Origin: Massilia sp. CF038 | GTDB lineage: Bacteria; Pseudomonadota; Gammaproteobacteria; Burkholderiales; Burkholderiaceae_D | DNA: 64,000 nucleotides | Direction: 5' to 3' | NCBI RefSeq assembly: GCF_900129765.1 | Contig: NZ_FQWU01000001.1 | Coordinates: 2,046,001 to 2,110,000, forward strand | Shown: positions 8,981-17,368 of the stretch, one piece after another | Layout of the letters: each line of letters opens with the position of its first letter | How positions within the stretch are numbered: the stretch's first letter is position 1 | Position numbers and translations under genes: made by a program | Notes under the pieces: model-generated | What the model saw: only the letters and a program-made list of their open reading frames with translations | Database searches by the model: none | What the model was told of the DNA's origin: nothing

Positions 8981-10024
8981 ATGCGTATTGGAATCGCCCA
9001 CAGTCCGGTTCTTTACCAGCATGAGGCAGCCCTTGTGCAGCAGATCCGTGCGACCACAGCCGCACTGCAGGCGGCGCATGCCGCGGTGGTGCTGGCGGGC
9101 AGCAACGCTAAGCTGGCACGCTTGGATCTGCTGCATGTGTATTCACTTGGCGGCGGCAATGCCCCGCTGCTGGCCGCGGCAGCTGCGCGCGCGCTGCCGG
9201 TGGTGTTCTCGCCCTTGATGGCGCCTATGCAGCCGCAGCGAGGCGAAACTGGCAGGGCGGCCTCAGCGCACGGCACCCCAGACGATCTGCGGCGTGCCAT
9301 GGCGCAGGCCAGTCTGGTGCTGGCGCTCGGTCCGCAGGAACAACAAGCAATTGCGCGCAGCTTTCTGGTTGAACGGCAGCGGCTGGGTGTGCTGCCGAGC
9401 GGCGTCGGGGCGGGAATGTTCCATGTCAGTGGCGACTTGTTCCGCTTGCGTACCGGGATGCGCACGCGCTTTGTCTTGATTGATGCACCGCTGGCCACAG
9501 TGCAAGCGCAGCTTGCCTTGGCCAGCGCGCTGGCCCAGCGCGGCATGCGTCTGCTGTGGCTGACCAGCACACCGAGCGAGGCGGCGCGCGCCGTGTGCAC
9601 GGTTCCGATCGTGCCGGGCATCGGCTACCTGAGTCCGCTACAGCACGACCCTGCCATGCTTGCCAGCGCACTGGCCGCGGCGTCAGTCCTGCTGATTCCG
9701 GGATGCGACGACCGCTGCGCGCGCACAGTGCTGGCCGCCCTGGCCAGCGGGACGCCGGTGGTGACCAGTCCCGCTGCCGCTGCCGGCCTCGGTGCTGACC
9801 CGGCCGTGCTGCGCCGGGTCGGGACGCGCGACCATGCTGCCTGGCGCAGTGCGGTCCTCGACCTGTTGACGCTTGCTGCGCCACGGCCAGCGGCGCAAGC
9901 GCTGGCGCGGCCGTGCAGCTGGGAGCACGCCGCGCAGGCATTGATCGCGCACTACGCCCGCGTGTTGGCGCGGGCGCGGGCGCGACCAGCCGTTCAGGCC
10001 GAGGGCAGGCTGGCTGCCGCCTGA
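8981..10024 (+). CDS. Putative glycosyltransferase (GT-B fold, GT4-like, divergent)
   Basis: This 347-residue protein resembles group 1 glycosyltransferases in its C-terminal half. VLLIPGCDDRCARTVLAALASGTPVVTSPAAAAG corresponds to the nucleotide-sugar region that normally reads E-x7-E before ALAxGxPVV, but the first acidic residue of that pair is not evident. The N-terminal half (MRIGIAHSPVLYQHEAALV, then LDLLHVYSLGGGNAPLL) is compatible with the acceptor domain but is not strongly recognisable. The ATG at 8981 follows ACGAGG. It is divergent from the deacetylase gene and its end overlaps the convergent glycosyltransferase gene by 31 bases. The role is inferred from the exopolysaccharide context; the donor and acceptor are unknown. 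Confidence 0.6.
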   Translation: MRIGIAHSPVLYQHEAALVQQIRATTAALQAAHAAVVLAGSNAKLARLDLLHVYSLGGGNAPLLAAAAARALPVVFSPLMAPMQPQRGETGRAASAHGTPDDLRRAMAQASLVLALGPQEQQAIARSFLVERQRLGVLPSGVGAGMFHVSGDLFRLRTGMRTRFVLIDAPLATVQAQLALASALAQRGMRLLWLTSTPSEAARAVCTVPIVPGIGYLSPLQHDPAMLASALAAASVLLIPGCDDRCARTVLAALASGTPVVTSPAAAAGLGADPAVLRRVGTRDHAAWRSAVLDLLTLAAPRPAAQALARPCSWEHAAQALIAHYARVLARARARPAVQAEGRLAAA

Positions 10025-11184
10025 CAGGGGTACAGCTCGCGCGTGAGGGCGTCGTAGACCGCCGTGTAGCCGCGCGCCATCTCGGGCAGGGAGTGGCGCG
10101 CAATGACATGGCTGCGCGCGCGCATGCCGTGGCGGGCGCCCATATCCGGAATCCGGCAATAGTCGGCGATGGCGGCAGCGAGCAAGTCCGGGGTGCGCGG
10201 CGGCACCAGAATGCCGGTAAAGCCGGGATGGACCAGGCCGGGGTTGCCACCGACGGCACTGGCGACGACCGGCAGGCCGGTGGCCATGGCTTCCAGGATG
10301 GTATTCGAACTGCCCTCGGCCAGCGAAGGCAGCACAAACAGGTCCATCGCGCGCATCAACTGGGCCACATCGGTGCGTTCGCCCGGCAACCAGGCGCGCT
10401 CCATGGCGCCGGCGCGCACCAGCATGTCGAGGCATTGTGCGCGCTGCGGGCCGTCGCCCACAATCAGCAGGCGCATGCGCTGGTGGGCGGGGTGGGGCGA
10501 CGCAATCAGGCGCAAAAACGCTTCGACCAGGGTGGGATAATCCTTGACCTCGTCCATCTTGCCGACACTGCCGATCACGAACGCATTGTCACGCATGAAG
10601 CCAGCCGGACCGATGGCCGCTGGCGGCCCCAGGCGTGGGTGGAACTGGATGCTGTCGACGCCGTTCGAAATGCGCGACACCTTGTCCGGCTCGGCGCCCA
10701 CACTGTCGATCAGCCATTGTTCCAGGTCGCTGCTGACGGCGATAAAGTGGCCAATCAATGGCCGCAGCATGCGCCGCAACACCTGATACTTCAAGCGGCG
10801 TCCATGCAGATCGTTCATTTCGCGCCCATGTTCGCCATGCACACGCAATTTGACCCCGGCCAGGGCGGCAACCAGCTGGCCTTCAATGCCATGCAGGTTG
10901 CGCGTGTGGATCAGATCGGGCTGTAAGGCGCGCAGCGTACGGAACATGCGCAGATAGTGGCCAAAATCCTTGCCTTCGCGCTTGTTCAAACTGATGATCT
11001 CGACCCCGCGCGACTGGATATGGGCATGGTAGGTGGAATAGTCCTTCAGGCAGACAATGGCATGTCGGTAGCGGTCGGCCGGCATGTGGCGAATCAGGTT
11101 GATGAGGCCATTTTCAATGCCTCCCACCTCAAGCTGTTGCACCAGGTGCACCACCAGGCGCGGCCGGTCGAACGTTATCGTCAT
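9994..11184 (-). CDS. Glycosyltransferase of the PEP-CTERM/exosortase polysaccharide system (GT4)
   Basis: This 396-residue GT4 retaining glycosyltransferase is of the type found in EpsH1/XrtA loci. The N-terminus HLVQQLEVGGIENGLINLI is characteristic of that subfamily. HGEHGRE and ISNGVDSIQFHPR mark the inter-domain region. The C-terminal LPSLAEGSSNTILEAMATGLPVVAS has the E-x7-E donor-phosphate motif intact. It presumably adds one sugar to the lipid-linked repeat in the cytoplasm. The start codon is ATG at 11184. It is the third gene of a minus-strand unit with the chain-length protein and the tyrosine kinase, 66 bases after the kinase stop. Confidence 0.92.
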   Translation of the reverse strand: MTITFDRPRLVVHLVQQLEVGGIENGLINLIRHMPADRYRHAIVCLKDYSTYHAHIQSRGVEIISLNKREGKDFGHYLRMFRTLRALQPDLIHTRNLHGIEGQLVAALAGVKLRVHGEHGREMNDLHGRRLKYQVLRRMLRPLIGHFIAVSSDLEQWLIDSVGAEPDKVSRISNGVDSIQFHPRLGPPAAIGPAGFMRDNAFVIGSVGKMDEVKDYPTLVEAFLRLIASPHPAHQRMRLLIVGDGPQRAQCLDMLVRAGAMERAWLPGERTDVAQLMRAMDLFVLPSLAEGSSNTILEAMATGLPVVASAVGGNPGLVHPGFTGILVPPRTPDLLAAAIADYCRIPDMGARHGMRARSHVIARHSLPEMARGYTAVYDALTRELYPCQAAASLPSA

Positions 11185-11250
11185 GATCTCACTCCGGGTC
11201 AGGACCGGCGCCGCCTGGCGCCGGCAATACGCAAAGCACCGGCAGGCCGG

Positions 11251-12009
11251 TCAATCGTCGTCGCTGTCGTAGGCTTGCCCGGCAAAGGCGCGCGCCTTGT
11301 TGCAAATTAGGTCGATCGGGGCACAATGGTCAAGCCGGCGCAGCGCTTCCGTGACCGCGCGCCGGCTCGTCACGTCCGATGCCACCACCAGCAGCACCTG
11401 ACCCATCTGTCCGGCCAGGACCGCCGCCTCGGAGCTCAGCAGGATCGGCGGCGAATCGAAAATCACGATGCGCGCGGGGGCCTCGCTGGCCAGCTCGGCA
11501 AGCAAGCTGCGCATGGCCTGGCTGGCCAGCATTTCCGCCGCGTGCGGGTGCGCCTGGCCGGCTGAGAGCAGGCTCAGGCCGGCAATGTTGGTGCGCAAGA
11601 TCAGCGCGGACGGCTTGCGGCCGGGCTCGCCCAGCAGATCCAGCAAACCGGGGGTACGCTGCAGTCCAAGCAAGGCTGAAATGGCGGGCCGCGCCACGTC
11701 GGCGTCGACCAGCAGCACCGTGTGGTCGCGCTCCATGGCCAGGCTGACAGCCAGGTTGACGCTGCAAAAAGTCTTGCCTTCCCCAGGCAAGGCGCTGGTC
11801 AGCAAGACTAGATTGGCGGGCGCGGCGGGCGCGGCCGTGACAGCGCAGGCGCGCGCCAGCAGCCTGCGTTTGATCAGGCGAAACGCTTCGGCTGCGTGGC
11901 TGCGGGCGCCGTCCGGCGTCAGGATGCCCAGTTGGGCCAGACGTGCCAGGTTGATGACGACCGGAGCAGGATCGTCAGATGAGTTCGCTTGTGGGCGCAG
12001 CGCTTCCAT
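11251..12009 (-). CDS. Exopolysaccharide tyrosine autokinase (BY-kinase)
   Basis: This 252-residue cytoplasmic ATPase domain is of the bacterial tyrosine kinase type, separate from its membrane activator, as is usual in XrtA loci. It shows Walker A LTSALPGEGKT, Walker A' VLLVDADVARP and Walker B IVIFDSPPIL. The C-terminus is short, with a single tyrosine (GQAYDSDDD) instead of a long Tyr cluster, so the extent of autophosphorylation is uncertain. It is expected to act with the chain-length protein encoded 18 bases upstream to control polymer length and export. The start is ATG at 12009. Confidence 0.93.
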   Translation of the reverse strand: MEALRPQANSSDDPAPVVINLARLAQLGILTPDGARSHAAEAFRLIKRRLLARACAVTAAPAAPANLVLLTSALPGEGKTFCSVNLAVSLAMERDHTVLLVDADVARPAISALLGLQRTPGLLDLLGEPGRKPSALILRTNIAGLSLLSAGQAHPHAAEMLASQAMRSLLAELASEAPARIVIFDSPPILLSSEAAVLAGQMGQVLLVVASDVTSRRAVTEALRRLDHCAPIDLICNKARAFAGQAYDSDDD

Positions 12010-12027
12010 GGCATTCCTTGGTATCGG

Positions 12028-13554
12028 TCAGGTGCGCAGAACACTGGCGGCAAGCACCGCACCGTAAGCGAACACGAGGGCGCCAAAGGCGCTGGCCAGC
12101 ACCAGCCGGCTGTGGCGCCGGCGCGCGCGCTCGGCCTCGGTCCAGGTCAGGGACACGGTGCCCAGCACGGGCAGACCGGTCAGTTCGCGCAGGGCGGCCG
12201 GGCTGGCAAAGGTGGGACGCGCCTGGCCGATCAGGACGGCAGTCAGCATGCCAGCGCAGAGCGCCCCGCACAGCGTCAGGGTGGTCAGCAAAGGCCGGTC
12301 AGGACCGACGGGAGTGAGTGGCAGGGTGGGTGGGTCGATGATTTTGAAGGTCATCATTTCGGTTGTGGAACTGAGCTCACCGGACAATTTGGCCGCTTCG
12401 CGCTTGCTGATGAGCTTTTCGTAATTGTCCTTGTTGATCTGGTAGTCGCGGTTCAGCTGGGACAGCTGGGCTTCCACCTCGGGCACGGCCTTGCTTTGCT
12501 CAAGCAGGCGCGCATGGCGGGCGCCAAACTCCGCCACCCGCACGCGAATGGCCGCCAGTTTGGCGTCCGCCTCGGTCTGGGCGACCTTGAGCTGCTGCAG
12601 CATGGGGCTATAGTTGCGGCCAGGATCGTTGTCGCGATAGGGATGCTTGCTTTCCTCGATCTTGCGCGCTTCAAGCTGGCCAATGAGGCGCTTGGCGGCA
12701 ACGATGTCAGGATGCTGTTCGGTGTACTGCAGGCGCAGCGCATCGAGATCTTTCGCCACCAGGGCGATGCGGGCATCGAGTTCCGGGTTGTTGATGCGCA
12801 CGGGGCGGCGGTCTTTCCCCTTGCGCGGCGGCTCGCCCCCCATCTGCGCGCGAATGGCGTTGCGCGCTTGCTCGGCCTCATCCATTTCGAGGCGCGCCGT
12901 GTTGAGCGCGTCGGCAGCGTCAGCCAGCTGGGCGCTGTAATCGCCCTGGCGCGGCAGCAGGCCGGTATACCGTACCTTGAAATCCTTGAGGGCATTTTCA
13001 GCGCTGATCAAGCGCGTTTCGTAGCCACGAATCTGGTCGTCGATGAAGCGCACGGCCTGGCGCGAATCGTCGCGCTTGCCCGTGAAACTGCCTTCGACGA
13101 AGATCGTCAGCAGCGACTGCACCACGTCGCGCGCCTGTTTGGGCTCGCCGCCGCGGTAACTGATGGTATAGATGTCGTGACTGCTGGTGCCAGTGATCTT
13201 GATGGTGGCGGCCAGCTGGTCCAGCGCGCGTTCGCGCTGGCGTGCACTGTTTGACTGGAGATCGAGGTCGACCATGCGCATGACGCGCTCCAGATTGGGC
13301 CGGCTGAGCAGGGTGCGGCTCATGATCGACACTTGCTGTTCCACATTGGGGACCGTGGTCATGCCGGACAGCAGGGGTTTGAGAATGCTCTGGGTGTCGA
13401 CGTAGACCCGGGCCGACGCCTGATAGTCGCTGGGCATCGTCAAGACCGTGGCCCAGCCAGCCAGCGCGCACAGCCACATGACGCCCATGGCATACCACCG
13501 ATACTTCCAGAAGCGGCGGGCATGGACCTGCAACTGGCTGATCAATTCCTCCAT
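12028..13554 (-). CDS. XrtA-system polysaccharide chain-length determinant (Wzz-like)
   Basis: This 508-residue inner-membrane co-polymerase has a transmembrane helix near residues 22-40, a long periplasmic coiled-coil region with the tyrosine-kinase-type conserved stretch around YQINKDNYEKLISKREAA, and two closing hydrophobic segments near the C-terminus. The start MEELISQLQVHARRFWKYRW is typical of the PEP-CTERM chain-length family. The gene is the first of a three-gene minus unit with the kinase and the glycosyltransferase. A promoter with a perfect TATAAT lies about 65-90 bases upstream. A GGAGA site precedes the ATG at a slightly long distance. Confidence 0.93.
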   Translation of the reverse strand: MEELISQLQVHARRFWKYRWYAMGVMWLCALAGWATVLTMPSDYQASARVYVDTQSILKPLLSGMTTVPNVEQQVSIMSRTLLSRPNLERVMRMVDLDLQSNSARQRERALDQLAATIKITGTSSHDIYTISYRGGEPKQARDVVQSLLTIFVEGSFTGKRDDSRQAVRFIDDQIRGYETRLISAENALKDFKVRYTGLLPRQGDYSAQLADAADALNTARLEMDEAEQARNAIRAQMGGEPPRKGKDRRPVRINNPELDARIALVAKDLDALRLQYTEQHPDIVAAKRLIGQLEARKIEESKHPYRDNDPGRNYSPMLQQLKVAQTEADAKLAAIRVRVAEFGARHARLLEQSKAVPEVEAQLSQLNRDYQINKDNYEKLISKREAAKLSGELSSTTEMMTFKIIDPPTLPLTPVGPDRPLLTTLTLCGALCAGMLTAVLIGQARPTFASPAALRELTGLPVLGTVSLTWTEAERARRRHSRLVLASAFGALVFAYGAVLAASVLRT

Positions 13555-13618
13555 GAAAGACGGGTCTCCATCGCGTTTGCAATGCGCGCTGGCCGCGGGC
13601 CGCGGCGCAGCAGGGTCA

Positions 13619-13645
13619 ATTATAGGATCGGGGAACCTTGAACAA
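13619..13645 (-). promoter_or_regulatory. Sigma-70-like promoter of the chain-length/kinase/glycosyltransferase unit
   Basis: Reading the minus strand, TTGTTC is followed after 15 bases by a perfect TATAAT (plus-strand 13619-13624). Shifting the -35 by one base gives a 16-base spacer. It is about 65 bases upstream of the chain-length gene start and is the best promoter-like sequence in the 175-base gap. Confidence 0.5.
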
Positions 13646-13676
13646 TGTGCTACCCGGTCAGCTGTTGACCAGTGTC

Positions 13677-13712
13677 AAAAAGGGCCCGCGCACCGCGCCT
13701 GCGCGGCGCCCG
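13677..13712 (-). terminator. Rho-independent terminator of the PEP-CTERM gene
   Basis: On the minus strand, a GC-rich hairpin of about eight pairs with one wobble is followed by GGGCCC and then TTTTT at 13681-13677. It begins about 18 bases after the PEP-CTERM gene stop, separating that gene from the downstream chain-length unit. Confidence 0.55.
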
Positions 13713-13729
13713 AGCGAGCCCGGCAACGA

Positions 13730-14665
13730 CTAGCGACGGCGGCGTTTGAAGGCCGTCATGCCCAGCAAGCCCAGCCCGAAAATGGCGAGCGTGGCCGGTT
13801 CCGGCACCGCGACGGTGCTTTGCAGGGCGTTGGCCAGGGTGTTGTGCTGGATGGTCAGCTGGTAAACATCGGTCGCGTTGAGCAAGGGCGAGGTGGCCGA
13901 GAAACTCAGGGTGCCCGGGTTATAGGTGGTCAGGCCGGGGAAGGTGCCGGTGCGGCTGGCATTGGCTTCGCCGTTGAGTTCGCCCGGCTGGAACACGTAC
14001 ACAATTTCGCCGGTGGTCTGATTGACGATGTTCAAGCTCCAGGACAGACGCGCGATGGCATTGGTGGCCGTGCCATCGGTGGTGTAGGCCTGGGTGAAGG
14101 GCGTGGCATCAAAGGCGAAGCTCATGGTGCCAGCCGAGCCGAGCGTGAAGCTGAAGGTGGTCGAGGTGCCAACGTCGGAATCGCCCGAGGCGGAACCATC
14201 GGACTGCAGCGACGCGTCGGCGCGGGTTTGGGCCGAGGCGCCGGCCGGTGCACCGCCGATCGTCAGGGCGCTGCCAGTCAGGTTCTGGTCGGCATACCCG
14301 AAGGTGCCGGGCAGGGCGGGCGGACTGGGGAAGGGCGTGAACGAGTTTTCCGGGCGCGGCGGATTGGGCAGGCCGACGAACTGGTGCGCGACATCGGGAT
14401 TGAGACCGCTCAGGATGCTGAAGTCCTGCGGCGTGGCCACGGCGCTGACGCCATTCAGGCTGGCGCGTGCGTGGGCCGAATTGACACCGTCGAGCACATC
14501 GAAATCGCTGGGGGCGAAGGCGGTGCCGTCCGCTTGCAGCAGGCGGAAATTATTGATGGTGAGGATGGATTGGGCGAAGGCGTCGGCTTTGGCGGGACCG
14601 GCTAAACCGACGCAGAAAGTGGCCAGTGCGGCGGACAGAATCAATGTTTTTCTGACGATTTTCAT
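13730..14665 (-). CDS. PEP-CTERM sorting-domain protein (extracellular matrix candidate)
   Basis: This 311-residue exported protein has a signal peptide (MKIVRKTLILSAALATFCVGL, cut after AKA) and ends with the sorting signal VPEPATLAIFGLGLLGMTAF plus KRRRR, that is the PEP motif, a helix and a basic tail. Exosortase XrtA is expected to cleave at this site. The mature part is rich in Ser, Thr, Gly and Asn, low in Cys, and lacks a recognised enzyme domain. It lies inside the polysaccharide region and is preceded by a near-ideal sigma-54 promoter, which makes it the likely PrsR target, analogous to PepA of Zoogloea. A good AAGGAG site precedes the ATG. Confidence 0.93.
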   Translation of the reverse strand: MKIVRKTLILSAALATFCVGLAGPAKADAFAQSILTINNFRLLQADGTAFAPSDFDVLDGVNSAHARASLNGVSAVATPQDFSILSGLNPDVAHQFVGLPNPPRPENSFTPFPSPPALPGTFGYADQNLTGSALTIGGAPAGASAQTRADASLQSDGSASGDSDVGTSTTFSFTLGSAGTMSFAFDATPFTQAYTTDGTATNAIARLSWSLNIVNQTTGEIVYVFQPGELNGEANASRTGTFPGLTTYNPGTLSFSATSPLLNATDVYQLTIQHNTLANALQSTVAVPEPATLAIFGLGLLGMTAFKRRRR

Positions 14666-14727
14666 GCTTGAATCTCCTTGGGGAAAAGAAAAAATGTGAG
14701 CAGCGCTCGGCTGCGTATCTGTCCCAA

Positions 14728-14743
14728 TGCAGCATCCGTGCCA
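14728..14743 (-). promoter_or_regulatory. Sigma-54 (-24/-12) promoter of the PEP-CTERM gene
   Basis: On the minus strand the sequence is TGGCACG-GATG-CTGCA, matching the sigma-54 consensus TGGCACG-N4-TTGCA in all but one base, with the required ten bases between GG and GC. The expected transcription start is about 12 bases downstream, giving a leader of roughly 50 bases before the ATG at 14665. It fits control by PrsR, whose gene is in this window and carries the GAFTGA loop. Confidence 0.85.
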
Positions 14744-14970
14744 CCGCAGAATTTCCTATCAATTCAAGCGCTTACGACTGGTGCCTAGGTGCATTCCCGT
14801 CCATGCCGGCGCCATGGCAAATTTTCCGACGCTGCGAAGTTTGTCGAAGAACAAATTCTTTAATGAAGCTTTCGGGAACTTCTGTACAGATGGCCCTGTC
14901 TGACCTTGCACAACATATCGTTCGCGCCGGAAATCGGCGCCAAAACGCTTACCTGGAAGGACGACAAATC

Positions 14971-15714
14971 ATGATGAAAGAGGACTTGCCCATTGCGACC
15001 TTTGCAACGCCCGTCGGCTTGCGCGATTTGTGTATCGGCGAAGCTGGCACCCCACCAAACCTGGACCATCCCTTGGACGTCCAGGTTTTTCATATCAGGA
15101 TGGCAAATTCCGCGGGGCGGCGTGAAGCGGCCAGCTTGCTGATCCGGAAAATGTACGGCTGGCGCGGCTACTCGGTAGAAGCGCATCAGCCGCAAGAAGC
15201 GAACAAGATCACGCTGTACGCCGAAACCGGCGGCGTGGTGGTGGGGACCATGAGTCTGTGCCTCGATAGCCAGGCCTTGTTGCCGGCCGATGACAACTTC
15301 AGCGACAAGCTTGACGAATTGCGCGCGCAGGGGCGGCGCCTGTGCGAGCCATCCCGGCTTGCCATTGACAAGGGCGTGACCAAGCGCGTGTTCGCTTCGC
15401 TGATCCACATTTCCTATATCTATGCGCACAACATCCACGGTTTCACCGACTACGTGATCGAAGTCAACCCGCGCCACGTGATGTTCTACAAACGGATGCT
15501 GGGATTTGTCGATTTTGGCGAGGAACGCACGTGTGACCGGGTGGGCGCGCCAGCGGTCCTGCTGCGCCTGCCTTTGTCCGACATGGGCGCCCAGATCCGC
15601 AAATGGGGTGGCCTGATGGAGCAGCATGGCGAGGAGCGCTCGTTCTATCCCTATTTCTTTCCCATCCGCGACGAGCCCGGTATCACGGGCCGCCTGCTGG
15701 CCGGGCGCAACTAG
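14971..15714 (+). CDS. Long-chain N-acyl amino acid synthase-like acyltransferase (FeeM/exosortase-associated)
   Basis: This 247-residue GNAT-fold protein is of the type called the PEP-CTERM/exosortase-associated acyltransferase, related to FeeM, which joins a fatty acyl group from acyl carrier protein to an amino acid such as tyrosine. Supporting regions are LLIRKMYGWRGY near the start of the fold, the acyl-donor strand TGGVVVGTMSLCLDS, the CEPSRLAID segment and the C-terminal NPRHVMFYKRMLGFVDFGEE, all typical of the family. The start is ATG at 14971 (GGAAGG upstream, with a second ATG directly after). Upstream in-frame codons do not look like protein. The oxidase gene follows after 9 bases. 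The acyl acceptor cannot be read from sequence. Confidence 0.82.
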   Translation: MMKEDLPIATFATPVGLRDLCIGEAGTPPNLDHPLDVQVFHIRMANSAGRREAASLLIRKMYGWRGYSVEAHQPQEANKITLYAETGGVVVGTMSLCLDSQALLPADDNFSDKLDELRAQGRRLCEPSRLAIDKGVTKRVFASLIHISYIYAHNIHGFTDYVIEVNPRHVMFYKRMLGFVDFGEERTCDRVGAPAVLLRLPLSDMGAQIRKWGGLMEQHGEERSFYPYFFPIRDEPGITGRLLAGRN

Positions 15715-15723
15715 AGCGCGTCC

Positions 15724-17358
15724 ATGGCCACCCCGCTCACTGCCACAGCGCTGGACGCGCTGTTTGCTGCCCTGCGCCAGATCGTGGGCGCCGATCATCT
15801 CTTGTCCGATCACGCCACTCTGGCGGCCTATGCGCGCAGCACGGCGGCGCGGCCCACACTGCCGTGCGCCGTGGTGCGGCCCGGCTCGCACCAGGAAGTG
15901 GTGGCGCTGATGCAGGCCGCGCGTCAGTTCAAAATCCCGGTGTATCCGCTGAGCACAGGAAAAAACTGGGGCTACGGCGATGCCTGTGCCGTGCAGGCAG
16001 GCCAGCTGATCGTCGAGCTGGCGCGCATGCGCCGCATCGTGCATGTCGATCCGGAGCTCGCCTACGCGGTCATCGAACCTGGCGTCACCCAGCAGCAGCT
16101 GGCCGACCATTTGCATGCGCAGGGCTACCCGCTGTGGATGGATTGCACCGGGGCGGGCCCGGACACCAGTTTGATGGGCAACATTCTGGAGCGCGGCTTT
16201 GGCCACTCGCCCTATGGCAACCGGCTCGCCCATGTATCGGGCATGCAAATCGTGCTGGCCGACGGCACGGTGCTGCACACGGGCTTTGGTCACTACCCGA
16301 ACGCGCGCACCACGCACTTGTTTCCCTACGGCGTTGGGCCATTCATCGATGGCCTGTTTACCCAGTCCAATCTGGGCATTGTGACCCAGATCGGCCTGTG
16401 GCTGATGCCCAAGAGCGAGGCCTTGAATCATTTTCTGTGCCAGGTTGCGCAGCACGAGGATATCGGTCCCGTGGTGGACGCCTTGCGGCCGCTGCGCCTG
16501 GACGGCACCTTGCGCAGTATTTTGCACATTGGTAATGATTTGCGCGTGCTGTCGGGTGGCCAGGTATTTCCCCGTGAAGCGGCCGGCGGTGCCAGTTGCT
16601 TGCCCGACGCCCTGCGTCAGCAATTGCGTGCCCGCGCCGGCGGTGCGGCCTGGGTGGTGTCGGGCGCCTTGTACGGCAGCCGCGCCCAGGTGGCCGCGGC
16701 CAGGGCGGCAGTGCGCAAGGCGCTGGCGCCCACGGCGGCCAAGCCGCGCTTTCTCGATGAGCGCAAGCTGCGCGTGGGCAGCTGGCTGGCACGGGTGCTG
16801 GGCAATAGCGCAAGCGGTCAGCGTCTGCAGGCACAAGTGGCGCTCGGTTCCGCGCTGTTTGCCATGAACCGCGGCATGCCCAACGGGCGCTTTCTGGCTG
16901 GTGCCTACTGGCGCCGGCGCGGTGGCTTGCCGCCCGCATTCCCGCAGCGGGCCAATCCCGCGCAGGACAATTGCGGCTTGCTGTGGGTCTCGCCCATCTT
17001 GCCCATGCGCGGGGCCGAGATGCTGGCCCTGCATGCCCTGGTCGCGCCCCTGTTCCAGCAATATGGCTTCGACTTGTTTGTGACCTTCAGCATGATCAAC
17101 GAGCGCACCCTGGGCGGCGTCATCACGATTGCCTTCGATCAGGATGACCCGGCTGAGGTCGCGCGCGCGCAAGCCTGTTACCAGGCGCTGTTCGACTGTG
17201 TCATGCGGGCTGGGTACATCCCTTACCGTGTGGGCAACCAGTCCATGGCGCAGCTCGATCCGCACGGCGACGTGTATTGGCAAACGGTGGCGCGCATCAA
17301 GCAGGCGCTCGATCCCGACATGCTGATTGCGCCCGGCCGCTATCAGCCGGGGGCGTGA
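15724..17358 (+). CDS. FAD-linked oxidase of the vanillyl-alcohol-oxidase/4-cresol dehydrogenase type
   Basis: This 544-residue flavoenzyme has the PCMH-type FAD-binding domain at residues ~45-240 (VRPGSHQEVVALMQAA, PVYPLSTGKNWGYG, VIEPGVTQQQL, GNILERGFGHSPYG) and a C-terminal cap ending in the VAO-family tail DPDMLIAPGRYQP. Relatives oxidise para-substituted phenols. It directly follows the N-acyl amino acid synthase gene with a nine-base gap and no clear ribosome-binding site of its own, so the two are probably translated together. A phenolic N-acyl amino acid, such as N-acyltyrosine, is a natural candidate substrate; this is inference from adjacency and from the analogous fee cluster. It is convergent with prsT. 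Confidence 0.85.
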   Translation: MATPLTATALDALFAALRQIVGADHLLSDHATLAAYARSTAARPTLPCAVVRPGSHQEVVALMQAARQFKIPVYPLSTGKNWGYGDACAVQAGQLIVELARMRRIVHVDPELAYAVIEPGVTQQQLADHLHAQGYPLWMDCTGAGPDTSLMGNILERGFGHSPYGNRLAHVSGMQIVLADGTVLHTGFGHYPNARTTHLFPYGVGPFIDGLFTQSNLGIVTQIGLWLMPKSEALNHFLCQVAQHEDIGPVVDALRPLRLDGTLRSILHIGNDLRVLSGGQVFPREAAGGASCLPDALRQQLRARAGGAAWVVSGALYGSRAQVAAARAAVRKALAPTAAKPRFLDERKLRVGSWLARVLGNSASGQRLQAQVALGSALFAMNRGMPNGRFLAGAYWRRRGGLPPAFPQRANPAQDNCGLLWVSPILPMRGAEMLALHALVAPLFQQYGFDLFVTFSMINERTLGGVITIAFDQDDPAEVARAQACYQALFDCVMRAGYIPYRVGNQSMAQLDPHGDVYWQTVARIKQALDPDMLIAPGRYQPGA

Positions 17359-17368
17359 TCGGGCAGCC

